From Flavobacterium beibuense (GTDB lineage Bacteria > Bacteroidota > Bacteroidia > Flavobacteriales > Flavobacteriaceae), in assembly GCF_004151245.1 (NCBI RefSeq), contig NZ_JUIW01000004.1:1-64000 (forward strand): 64,000 nt of DNA. The letters run 5' to 3'. The first letter of the stretch is position 1. Every line of letters starts with the position of its first letter. Positions 52,504 to 61,100 of this stretch are shown here, in pieces. Both the position numbers and the translations under genes were made by a program. The notes under the pieces are model-generated. The model was not told the origin of the DNA. It worked only from the letters and a program-made list of their open reading frames with translations, and did not search any database.

Positions 52504-53913
52504 ATGAAGTCAAGGTTTATTAACTATTTCGTGTTTATTATTGTCTCTTTAACTGCTATTTTACTAGCGGTAAATTATGTGACATCTGCAATCCCCGAAA
52601 TCGTATTAGAAATATTTAAATGGTTGTCGGTTTTAGGACTAACATTATTTGCCATAAAAAAGCGTTCACTAACAACATGGATACTTGTTTGCCTTGTAAT
52701 TGGTGCTTCAATAGGACATCAATGGCCTGAAGTAGGTCAAAACCTTCAGGTACTGAGCAAAATATTCCTTAAGCTTATTAAAACCATAGTTGGCCCGCTA
52801 ATTTTTGCCACTCTTGTATATGGTATTGCCGGACACAGTAATATTAAGCAGGTAGGCCGTATGGGCTGGAAATCGCTACTGTATTTTGAAATAGTTACTA
52901 CACTGGCACTATTCATAGGCCTTGCAGCCATAAACATTACTAAAGCCGGTGAAGGCATAGAACAGCCGGCGGCTATGCATGAAACGCTAAAAGCTGCAGA
53001 ACCTCAAACCTGGCAACAGATAATCCTTCATATTTTCCCTGAAAACATTGCAAAATCGATGGCAGAAGGTGAAGTACTGCAAATAGTGGTTTTCAGCGTT
53101 ATTTTTGGTATAGCCCTTATTATGGTTCCGGAAAAGAAACGTAAAGTAATGGTAGACTTTACCCAGAGCCTTAGTGAGGTAATGTTTAAGTTTACCAATA
53201 TAGTAATGTACTTTGCGCCAATAGGTGTAGGTGCTGCTATGGCATATACTGTAGGACATATGGGGCTTAGTGTCCTGGTTCCATTACTAAAACTATTACT
53301 AACCCTATATGGTGCCCTGTTAGTTTTTGTATTGGTAGTATTCGTACCAATAGCACTTATCATAAAACTACCATTACGCGCATTTATTAAAGCTATAGGC
53401 GAACCGGTTTCCATTGCATTTGCCACAACCAGTTCTGAAGCTGCTTTACCCCGCGCTATGGAAGCCATGGAGAGCATTGGTGTGCCACGAAAAATTGTTT
53501 CGTTTGTTATGCCTATGGGTTACAGCTTTAACCTTGACGGAACTACATTATACCTCTCCCTTGCCAGTATATTTGTGGCACAGGCCGCAGGTATAGATCT
53601 TAGCCTTGGCCAGCAGTTAATAATGGTATTTACCCTTATGGTAACTAGTAAAGGTGTTGCCGGTATTCCAAGGGCATCGCTTGTAATACTTATGGGTACG
53701 GCTGCATCGTTTAACCTGCCTGTATGGCCTATATTTATAATATTAGGTATTGACGAACTTATGGATATGGCACGTACATCCATTAACGTAGTTGGTAACT
53801 GTCTGGCTTCGGCAGTTATTGCAAAATGGGAAGGCGAGTTTGATCCGTCGCTTGAGGCTCAAAAAGTATTTGAGACCGAACTGTATGAAACAGATACTGA
53901 AGAAAATAAATAA
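52504..53913 (+). CDS. Dicarboxylate/amino acid:cation symporter
   Basis: 469 residues of the DAACS (GltP/DctA) family, inner membrane. Family motifs: FLKLIKTIVGPLIFATLVYG near 96-115, TTSSEAALPRAMEAM (HP1 serine-rich loop), MPMGYSFNLDGTTLYLSL and VVGNCLASAVIAKWEGEF near the end. Takes up glutamate, aspartate or C4-dicarboxylates with Na+ or H+; the substrate cannot be fixed by eye. A two-helix extension precedes the usual N-terminus (about residues 1-60). Followed by a strong terminator. Confidence 0.93.
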   Translation: MKSRFINYFVFIIVSLTAILLAVNYVTSAIPEIVLEIFKWLSVLGLTLFAIKKRSLTTWILVCLVIGASIGHQWPEVGQNLQVLSKIFLKLIKTIVGPLIFATLVYGIAGHSNIKQVGRMGWKSLLYFEIVTTLALFIGLAAINITKAGEGIEQPAAMHETLKAAEPQTWQQIILHIFPENIAKSMAEGEVLQIVVFSVIFGIALIMVPEKKRKVMVDFTQSLSEVMFKFTNIVMYFAPIGVGAAMAYTVGHMGLSVLVPLLKLLLTLYGALLVFVLVVFVPIALIIKLPLRAFIKAIGEPVSIAFATTSSEAALPRAMEAMESIGVPRKIVSFVMPMGYSFNLDGTTLYLSLASIFVAQAAGIDLSLGQQLIMVFTLMVTSKGVAGIPRASLVILMGTAASFNLPVWPIFIILGIDELMDMARTSINVVGNCLASAVIAKWEGEFDPSLEAQKVFETELYETDTEENK

Positions 53914-53918
53914 TTAGG

Positions 53919-53942
53919 AGCCGCTCATTGAGCGGCTTTTTT
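53919..53942 (+). terminator. Terminator of the symporter gene
   Basis: Stem AGCCGCTC/GAGCGGCT with loop ATT, then six T. Confidence 0.9.
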
Positions 53943-54016
53943 ATTACCATTAATTATACTGCAATAATAATTTACGGAATATGATTTTTATCATAAAACA
54001 GCCAATACCAGCGACT

Positions 54017-54024
54017 TAAATTTG
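54017..54024 (+). promoter_or_regulatory. Promoter -7 box before the 95-residue membrane protein
   Basis: TAAATTTG, 26 bases before the ATG at 54051. Confidence 0.55.
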
Positions 54025-54050
54025 TACTATAAATTTAAAACATTACCGGT

Positions 54051-54338
54051 ATGAGTACTTATGATAAATATTTAAACAGCTACACAAAAGGATTTATGGG
54101 CTTTAATACTATAGCAATTTTAGGACAAAGTTGTTTGGGTGGTATAGCAGCCATGTTCGTATTACAAAACGGAACCTCTGTAGCACAAATGGTACAATTG
54201 TTTTTAATAACAATTTTCTGTTCAGGATTTAACGGTGCTGTATTGGCACAAATGAAACCAAAAGTAGTATTCAATTTCTTAATAGCAACAGTTGTGCTTA
54301 ACTTAACATTAGCACTTTTAAACATCTTCGTGATTTAA
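54051..54338 (+). CDS. Small membrane protein of unknown function
   Basis: 95 residues with three hydrophobic stretches (about 17-40, 45-65, 70-93). No family recognised. A consensus -7 box upstream and a strong terminator downstream make it a convincing monocistronic gene. The sequence IAILGQSCLGGIAAMFVLQN with small residues is typical of packed membrane helices. Confidence 0.7.
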   Translation: MSTYDKYLNSYTKGFMGFNTIAILGQSCLGGIAAMFVLQNGTSVAQMVQLFLITIFCSGFNGAVLAQMKPKVVFNFLIATVVLNLTLALLNIFVI

Positions 54339-54387
54339 ACAGGCGCTATAATGATTATCTGACCCAATCGCGTTTGCTTATCTATTC

Positions 54388-54424
54388 AGCAGCTTTTATT
54401 ACGGTAAAGGCTGCTGTTTTATTT
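54388..54424 (+). terminator. Terminator of the small membrane protein gene
   Basis: Twelve-bp stem CAGCAGCTTTTA/TAAAGGCTGCTG (one wobble), then TTTTATTTAT. Runs up to the 3' end of the convergent OsmC gene. Confidence 0.85.
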
Positions 54425-54887
54425 ATATCCTGCTTTGTGGTTCATGATATACCGGGAAATTACAGGAATTTGCTATAAAACACATTTCATTGGCTTTTTT
54501 ATGAAGCTCATCTGCCTTTTCCTTCATACTCTCAGTTTGAACAACTACATTGGGCCTTAGTATTACTTTTGTAAACCTGCCGGAACCATTTACAGTTTCT
54601 TCCATCTCCCCATAGGCCTCATCAGTATAACTCACAACTATAACTCCGGCTTCCGAACACAAATGCAGATACCATAACATATGACAGGAAGATAACGAAG
54701 CTAAAAGCATCTCTTCAGGGTTATATCTTGAGCTATTTCCCCTAAATGCAGGATCTGACGAACCTTTAAGAACAGGTTTCCCTATTGCAGTGATATCGTA
54801 ATCACGGGTATAGGAAGCATAATTTTTGGTTCCGTTTCCTGTATTTCCTGTCCATTTCAAGCTGGTATTGTATTGATGTGTTTTCAT
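54423..54887 (-). CDS. OsmC family protein
   Basis: 154 residues of the OsmC/Ohr superfamily of thiol peroxidases, which detoxify organic hydroperoxides. NPEEMLLASLSSCHMLWYLH carries the first redox cysteine (Cys68); the second lies near EMCFIANSCNFPVYHEP. It shares a short intergenic region with the divergent DinB gene, which has a palindrome in the middle. Confidence 0.88.
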   Translation of the reverse strand: MKTHQYNTSLKWTGNTGNGTKNYASYTRDYDITAIGKPVLKGSSDPAFRGNSSRYNPEEMLLASLSSCHMLWYLHLCSEAGVIVVSYTDEAYGEMEETVNGSGRFTKVILRPNVVVQTESMKEKADELHKKANEMCFIANSCNFPVYHEPQSRI

Positions 54888-54929
54888 ACCCTAAAATTAA
54901 TTTATTTTTTATTTCACTACTGACATAGG

Positions 54930-54940
54930 GTTGTCACAAC
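54930..54940. promoter_or_regulatory. Short palindrome between the OsmC and DinB genes
   Basis: GTTGTCACAAC: arms GTTGT and ACAAC around one base. Located between divergent starts and just upstream of the DinB -7 box (TAAATTTG, 54948-54955). Candidate operator for both genes. Confidence 0.4.
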
Positions 54941-54947
54941 ACCAAAA

Positions 54948-54955
54948 TAAATTTG
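54948..54955 (+). promoter_or_regulatory. Promoter -7 box of the DinB-like gene
   Basis: TAAATTTG, 25 bases before the ATG at 54981. Confidence 0.5.
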
Positions 54956-54980
54956 CTTCATAATATAAAAATCATCAGTT

Positions 54981-55478
54981 ATGACAACGACAACCAATTC
55001 TGTAATTACATCACAACAGTTCTTAGAACACTGGAAAGGACACCGTGCACTTACCCGTAAAATCATAGAAGCTTTCCCTGAAAAAGACCTTTTTGAATTT
55101 TCTGTTGGCGGCATGAGGACTTTTGCCGAACTGGCAATGGAAGTAGTAAGTATTGCATTTTACGGTGTGGAAGGCCTTACCACAGGACAATGGAGACACA
55201 TTGAGAAACTACCCTACTTTACCGGAGAAAAAAACATAAGCACAAAACAGGAGCTGCTTAATTTTTGGGACGAAACCACAGCTTACATTGAACAGGAAAA
55301 AGAAAAATTGCTAAACCTAGACTTTAGCCAACATATAAAGTCTTTTGAAATGTATGAAAATACCATTTGCTCTTCAATGCTTTACTGGATAGACAATGAG
55401 GTACACCATAGGGGCCAGGGTTATGTATACCTTAGGGCTTTAGGCATTACACCTCCGTTTTTCTGGGATCGTTTTTAA
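54981..55478 (+). CDS. DinB family protein
   Basis: 165 residues with the DinB/YfiT four-helix-bundle fold; members bind metal through His residues and often act as thiol transferases. The start TTTNSVITSQQFLEHWKGHR and the C-terminal EVHHRGQGYVYLRALGI with the metal-binding His pair are typical. Divergent from the OsmC gene, suggesting shared redox or damage control (inference). Followed by a terminator. Confidence 0.85.
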   Translation: MTTTTNSVITSQQFLEHWKGHRALTRKIIEAFPEKDLFEFSVGGMRTFAELAMEVVSIAFYGVEGLTTGQWRHIEKLPYFTGEKNISTKQELLNFWDETTAYIEQEKEKLLNLDFSQHIKSFEMYENTICSSMLYWIDNEVHHRGQGYVYLRALGITPPFFWDRF

Positions 55479-55517
55479 TACACGGAGTACAATCATCATC
55501 AAATCAATCACCAAAGA

Positions 55518-55550
55518 AAAAGGGACACTATTCTAGTGTCCCTTTTCATT
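55518..55550 (+). terminator. Terminator of the DinB-like gene
   Basis: Stem AAAAGGGACACTA/TAGTGTCCCTTTT with loop TTC, ending in T-rich sequence. Confidence 0.9.
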
Positions 55551-55656
55551 TTAAGGATTAAATGTTCCTTAAAAATTCAGGGTTTTAAAAAATAAATAAG
55601 GATTTTTCATTTTTTTTAATTATTTATGCGCTCAACAAACAATAATCTAAAACAGC

Positions 55657-56709
55657 ATGGGGGGCCTAAAGAAAGTAAATGTGGTGAGGCGTAATATTAT
55701 GCGCAGCCTAACTCGCAATATTGGTGTTACAAACCTTGAAAAAGACTTTAAACTAAAAGAAAGACCCGAGATAAAAAGAATACTTATTATCAGGCCTAAC
55801 AAAAGGCTTGGTAATCTTTTACTGATCACTCCGCTTTTACAGGAAGTAAACGAAACTTTCCCTAATTGTAAGATTGACGTTTTTGTGAGGGGCGGGCTGG
55901 CTCCTATCCTTTTTGAAAATTATGACAATGTAGACCGCATTATTAAGTTGCCGGGTAAACCTTTTAAAGAGCTTATAAAATACTCACTTGCATGGTTATC
56001 CCTTAAAAAGAAACGCTATGATATGGTAATAAATGTGGTTAACTCATCCTCATCAGGAAGGTTATCAACCAAATTTGCCACAGCTAAATTCAAGCATTTC
56101 GGCGATGTGTCGGACAAGATAAAAGAATTATATCCCGACAGCAACCACATTGCAAAATACCCTGTATATAACTTCAGGTATTTTTTAAGCAAACTGGGTT
56201 ATGAAAGAACAGACAAACCTGTACCTCCGCTAAACCTAAAGCTTACTGCCGAAGAACTGGCTCAGGGCAAACAGATTGTGAAAGATATTGTTAAGAACGA
56301 TAAAAAGACAATAGCCATATTTACTTTTGCTACCGGAGATAAATGCTACAAGCCGGAATGGTGGAATCCGTTTTATGAAAGGTTGCAGGCAGAGTATGCT
56401 AACGACTACAACATTATAGAAATACTGCCTGTTGAAAATGTTTCGCAAATAGACTTTAAGGCTCCTACTTATTACAGTAAGGAAATTCGTGAAATAGGGA
56501 GTGTTATGGCAGCGTGTGAAGTGTTTATTGGTGCCGATAGCGGTATGATGCACCTTGCAGCGGCATCGCTGGTCCCTACTATCGGATTATTCTCTTGCAC
56601 TACTCCTGCCACATATGGCCCTTATAACAAAGGAAGCGAGTCTATAGAAACCAACAAAAAAAATATGAACGACTGGATTGAAAGTATAAATAAAGCTTTA
56701 AAAGCATAA
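55657..56709 (+). CDS. Family 9 glycosyltransferase (heptosyltransferase-like)
   Basis: 350 residues of the GT9/WaaF type, which adds sugars (usually heptose) to the lipopolysaccharide core. N-terminal ILIIRPNKRLGNLLLITPLL at about 45-64 (donor/acceptor domain), then RIIKLPGKPF, and the C-terminal signature IGADSGMMHLAAASLVPTIGLF near 289-310 with the catalytic domain's binding loop. Start may instead be the Met at codon 15 (55699). Bidirectional terminator downstream. Confidence 0.85.
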   Translation: MGGLKKVNVVRRNIMRSLTRNIGVTNLEKDFKLKERPEIKRILIIRPNKRLGNLLLITPLLQEVNETFPNCKIDVFVRGGLAPILFENYDNVDRIIKLPGKPFKELIKYSLAWLSLKKKRYDMVINVVNSSSSGRLSTKFATAKFKHFGDVSDKIKELYPDSNHIAKYPVYNFRYFLSKLGYERTDKPVPPLNLKLTAEELAQGKQIVKDIVKNDKKTIAIFTFATGDKCYKPEWWNPFYERLQAEYANDYNIIEILPVENVSQIDFKAPTYYSKEIREIGSVMAACEVFIGADSGMMHLAAASLVPTIGLFSCTTPATYGPYNKGSESIETNKKNMNDWIESINKALKA

Positions 56710-56737
56710 AAAAGACGCTCGATTGAGCGTCTTTTTT
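56709..56737. terminator. Bidirectional terminator after the glycosyltransferase
   Basis: Stem AAAGACGCTC/GAGCGTCTTT with loop GATT and A/T runs on both sides; serves this gene and the convergent lipoprotein gene. Confidence 0.92.
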
Positions 56738-56757
56738 ATGTTTAATCCAAAATATTA

Positions 56758-57768
56758 CTATTCTTTTGTTTTTATATAATGAAGGTAAATTGTATTGTCT
56801 TTAATTTCAAGCAAACCCGCTTCAATCTTTTCTCCTTGTTTCTTGTAAAAGCTAACGACTTCATTTAGGTAAGCATTGCGGTATGAATTACAGGTTCGAC
56901 TAATAAAAATATCTTCTCCAATATCCATAACCTTGTGTGACATCCCATTATTTATTCTGGCAAGATACATTTTATTACCATCCATCATTATCAGTAAAAG
57001 TTCATTATTATAAACAAAAGAATGGGCAATATAAAATTCCGGGAAATTACGATAGTAATAAGCTTCCTCACCTGACTTATAAATTGTTACCACTCCCTGC
57101 AAGGACCATCCTAATTCAGCTTCATTAAATACTGTGAGTCCGTGAGTTTTTATCTCATTGTAATAAAAACCTTTTTTTACTTCATTTAACTTATGAGGAT
57201 CAGCAACTTTTAGCACATGCGTATTAGTTACTAAATAATATTCTTCCTGAATTTTATAAATCTTAGGGAGTAATATATCGGCATCATATTCAACCCCGGT
57301 CTTTTTGTCTTTAAAAATCGTTGCAGCACCCCATTCACCATAATCAAGGGCATAAACATAGTAATTATCATCCTCAAAAACCCCATCATCTGTAACGGGA
57401 GTGTTCAACCAGGTTTCTTTGTTGCTGTCCCAATAAAAAGAGGCCGCATCAGGCATGAGCGTATTTTCTTTAAAAACTATACTGTCATTTTCTACATAAA
57501 TCCCGCTATCCCATAACCTGTGAACCTTATCCTGTGTTTTGCTATATATCTTTCCTCTTTTGTTAAAAACACAAAAGGTTCCTTCCGGCACTAATGTTGG
57601 CTCATCTTTAGCTATAGCGAAGACAGAATAATAAGTATTCTTATATTTTACTGAATAAGTTGGCTTCCCTTCTATATTCAGCTTTATAGTATCGGTTTTT
57701 ATTTTAAACTCCTTGCTGTCAGAACAGGATAAGAAAGTTAAAATTAATAGAAGTAAAATTTTTTTCAT
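56758..57768 (-). CDS. Lipoprotein of unknown function
   Basis: 336 residues from the ATG at 57768 (MKKILLLLILTFLSCSDS, lipobox Cys15); a longer frame opens eight codons earlier. The mature part is rich in aromatic residues and beta-strand (for example YYVYALDYGEWGAATIFKDK) and reads like a beta-propeller or beta-helix that lacks a known signature. No catalytic motif. Same-strand neighbours are absent; the gene stands alone. Confidence 0.65.
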   Translation of the reverse strand: MKKILLLLILTFLSCSDSKEFKIKTDTIKLNIEGKPTYSVKYKNTYYSVFAIAKDEPTLVPEGTFCVFNKRGKIYSKTQDKVHRLWDSGIYVENDSIVFKENTLMPDAASFYWDSNKETWLNTPVTDDGVFEDDNYYVYALDYGEWGAATIFKDKKTGVEYDADILLPKIYKIQEEYYLVTNTHVLKVADPHKLNEVKKGFYYNEIKTHGLTVFNEAELGWSLQGVVTIYKSGEEAYYYRNFPEFYIAHSFVYNNELLLIMMDGNKMYLARINNGMSHKVMDIGEDIFISRTCNSYRNAYLNEVVSFYKKQGEKIEAGLLEIKDNTIYLHYIKTKE

Positions 57769-58127
57769 TGTAAGGTGTTTAGTATAAATCATCTAAAAAA
57801 TTCACTCTTTCAGTAGTCAAAATTTATCACTTCGGCTTCAGAACCAAAATTATACCATACTAATACACAATATAACTACCTATCAATAAAAATGTGAAAA
57901 AAATACAGATAAATGAATAAAAAAAAACAAAAAAAATATCCTGTTGCATTTTTTAAAGAAAAAAACCAATAAACATAATGAAAAAAGTTAAAAACAACAA
58001 TATCAATAAATTAAAAAAAAGTTTCTACTGTAACATCCCTCATTAAAATTGTGTTTTTTTGACGATTATTTAAAAAATAATTATGGGTGGAGTAATTTTG
58101 TCGCAAAATTATTCACTACCACTCATC
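57769..58127. other. AT-rich intergenic region
   Basis: 359 bases, mostly A/T with poly-A runs. No frame or hairpin of note apart from the -7 box at 58093-58100; it is the upstream region of the big surface-protein gene. Confidence 0.6.
58093..58100 (+). promoter_or_regulatory. Promoter -7 box of the repeat adhesin gene
   Basis: TAATTTTG, 27 bases before the ATG at 58128. No clear -33 TTG at normal spacing. Confidence 0.5.
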
Positions 58128-61100
58128 ATGAAAAAAACTATTTTACTTTTTTTCATGTCATTATTTATTGTGTGCGGTTACGCACAGGGAATTACTCCGG
58201 CTGAAGGATTTGAAGGTACAACCTTTCCTCCGACAGGCTGGACTAAATACAATAATGGCATAGGAAACTTACAGCAATGGAAACAGACAGTTGTTTCTGC
58301 GAATGACACTTACCCTCCTCATACCGGAGATTATGCAGCCTTTATTGATCGTGAAAACGTGCCGGATGCAGGAGACCCTGCTAAAGACTGGCTCGTAACA
58401 CCTTCTTTTGAAATGCCGGTTAACGGACAGCTGCGTTTTTGGTCAAGCCTTACGCTACCGGGTAATCAGGGAACGATTTACAAAATCCTTATGGCTCCGG
58501 CAGGCGCTGACCTTACAGACCTTGCTTCTTACACCGTTGTTTCAACGTATACCGAACCTCTTATTAACCCTACTCAAACAGAATACGATGAGGTTGTTAT
58601 AAACCTACCCGGGACAACAGGGCAAAACTATCATATTGCTTTCCTTATGGAAGGTGATTTTCAGGATCGCTGGTTAGTAGACGACGTAAGCGTTGTGGAA
58701 CAGTGTTTAGCTCCTACCAACCTTAATGCGGTTAGTACAACACCTACTTCTGCGAACTTAAGCTGGACAGGTGCTGCACTTCAATATGAAATTGAAGTTT
58801 TGCAGGTTACCGAAGCACAAACAGGCTCAGGTGATATTGTAAACGGGACTTCAACAACCGTTTCTCCGTTAATACCAACTACTGCATACAAATTTTATGT
58901 AAGATCTGTATGTAGTGAAGGTAATACAAGCGAATGGGCTGGTCCGTTTAACTTTTATACACAGCCTGCAAATGATGATTGTGCTAATGCCATAGCACTT
59001 ACTGTTAATACAACAAATATTTGTACAACAAGCACATTTGGTACTGTTGCGGGAGCAACACCTTCTAATGATGGCAGCGATGTTTGTGCAGGTACCGAAG
59101 ACGATGATGTATGGTTTACATTTGTGGCTACAGATACCACTCACCTTATCAATCTTAACAACCCTGCAAACGGTTCAACCGATTTAAACAATATATTGTA
59201 TAGTGGAACTTGCGGCTCGCTTACACAGGTTAGCTGTAACCTTAACAACAATACTACCGTTACCGGGCTTACAATAGGCGAAACTTATACTTTAAGGGTT
59301 TATAGTGCTGTAGCTACGAGCCAAAACACAACTTTTGATGTTTGTATTGGCACACCACCTCCACCCCCGGCAAATGACGAATGTGCAGGAGCAACAACAC
59401 TAACTGCTAATCCTGACCTCGATTGTGATAACTTTGCAACAGGAACAGTATATTCTGCTACGGCATCGCCTCAGAGCAATACCTGTACAGGAAGTGACGA
59501 CGACGATGTATGGTATCAGTTTGTAGCTACAAACCCAACACATACTATCAACTTAAGCAACATTACCGGAAGTACAACTCTTTTGTACCATACCGTTTAC
59601 AGTGGTAACTGTAGCGCTCTAACTCAAATGTATTGCAGTACCGCTACTACCAGCATAACAAGTACATTAACAGTAGGAAATACTTACTACGTAAGGGTAT
59701 ACTCCTCTGCAACTACCGCACAAACATCTGTTTTTGATATTTGTATAGCTACACCGCCTGGACCTCCGGTTAATGACGAATGTAATACTGCTCTTTCTGT
59801 ACCCGTTAACCCGGATTTAAACTGTACGCTTTTCACATCGGGAACAGTAGCATGGGCAACACCTTCCCCTGAAAATGCTACCATTTGTTCTGGTACTGAA
59901 GACGATGATGTGTGGTTCTCTTTCGTTGCTACAAACCCAACGCACACCATTAACCTTAATAACGTTGAAGGCAGTACTAACGACCTTAATCATACTATAT
60001 ACTCAGGAGCTTGCGGCTCGCTTACAAATATTTTATGCAGTAGCCCTAATAACAGTTATGTATCAGGATTAACAGTTGGAAACACTTATTTCATCAGGGT
60101 GTTTACTGCTACCAGTACCGCGTTACAAACCACAACTTTTGATGTTTGTATAGGTACTCCACCAGCCCCTCCGGCTAATGACGATTGTGCAAATGCTATA
60201 ACAGTACCTGTAAACGCTGATTTAAATTGTACAAACTCTGTTCCCGGTACTGTAGAGTGGGCTACGCCTTCTCCTCAAAGTGGCACAACATGTAATGGTA
60301 CTGAAGACGATGATGTATGGTACCAGTTTGTGGCTACAAGTGTAGCACACAGGATAAGACTTACTGATATTGCAGGAAGTGCAACGCTTTTATACCACAC
60401 AGTTTACAGTGGAACATCGTGTGGCGATATGACCCTTTTATATTGCTCCAACGGAAGCGATAGTTTTGCAGGTAACCTTACCATAGGTGATACATACTTT
60501 ATCAGAGTTTATACTTCGGCTGATACTCCACAAAACACTACGTTTAATGTATGTGTTAGCACACCACCGCCACCGCCTGTTAATGATGAGTGTGCAAATG
60601 CAACAGTAGTAACTGTAAATCCTGATTTATCATGTGCTTCGATTACACCGGGCACAACCAGCTGGGCAACTCCTTCATTAGAGAGCAATACCTGTAACGG
60701 TGTTGACGATGATGATGTATGGTTTGAATTTGTGGCTACAAGCACAATGCACACTATTGATTTTAATGACATTGTGGGAAGCACCACCGATTTAGACCAT
60801 GTTATATATTCAGGCGACGATTGCGGAAACTTAACTCAACTATACTGTAGTTCCTTTAATAATAGCGTGGCTTCAGGGCTAACCATAGGTCAAACCTATA
60901 AAATAAGAGTATACACATGGACAGCTACAGCAATGCAAACAGTGACATTCAATCTTTGTGTAGGTACACCTCCGGGGCCACCTGCAAACGATGATTGTGC
61001 TAATGCAACTGTTGTTCCTGTAAATGCGGGAGAAAACTGTGACCTTACTACTCCCGGTACTATTGACTGGTCTACAGCTTCTCCGGAAGCTAATACCTGT

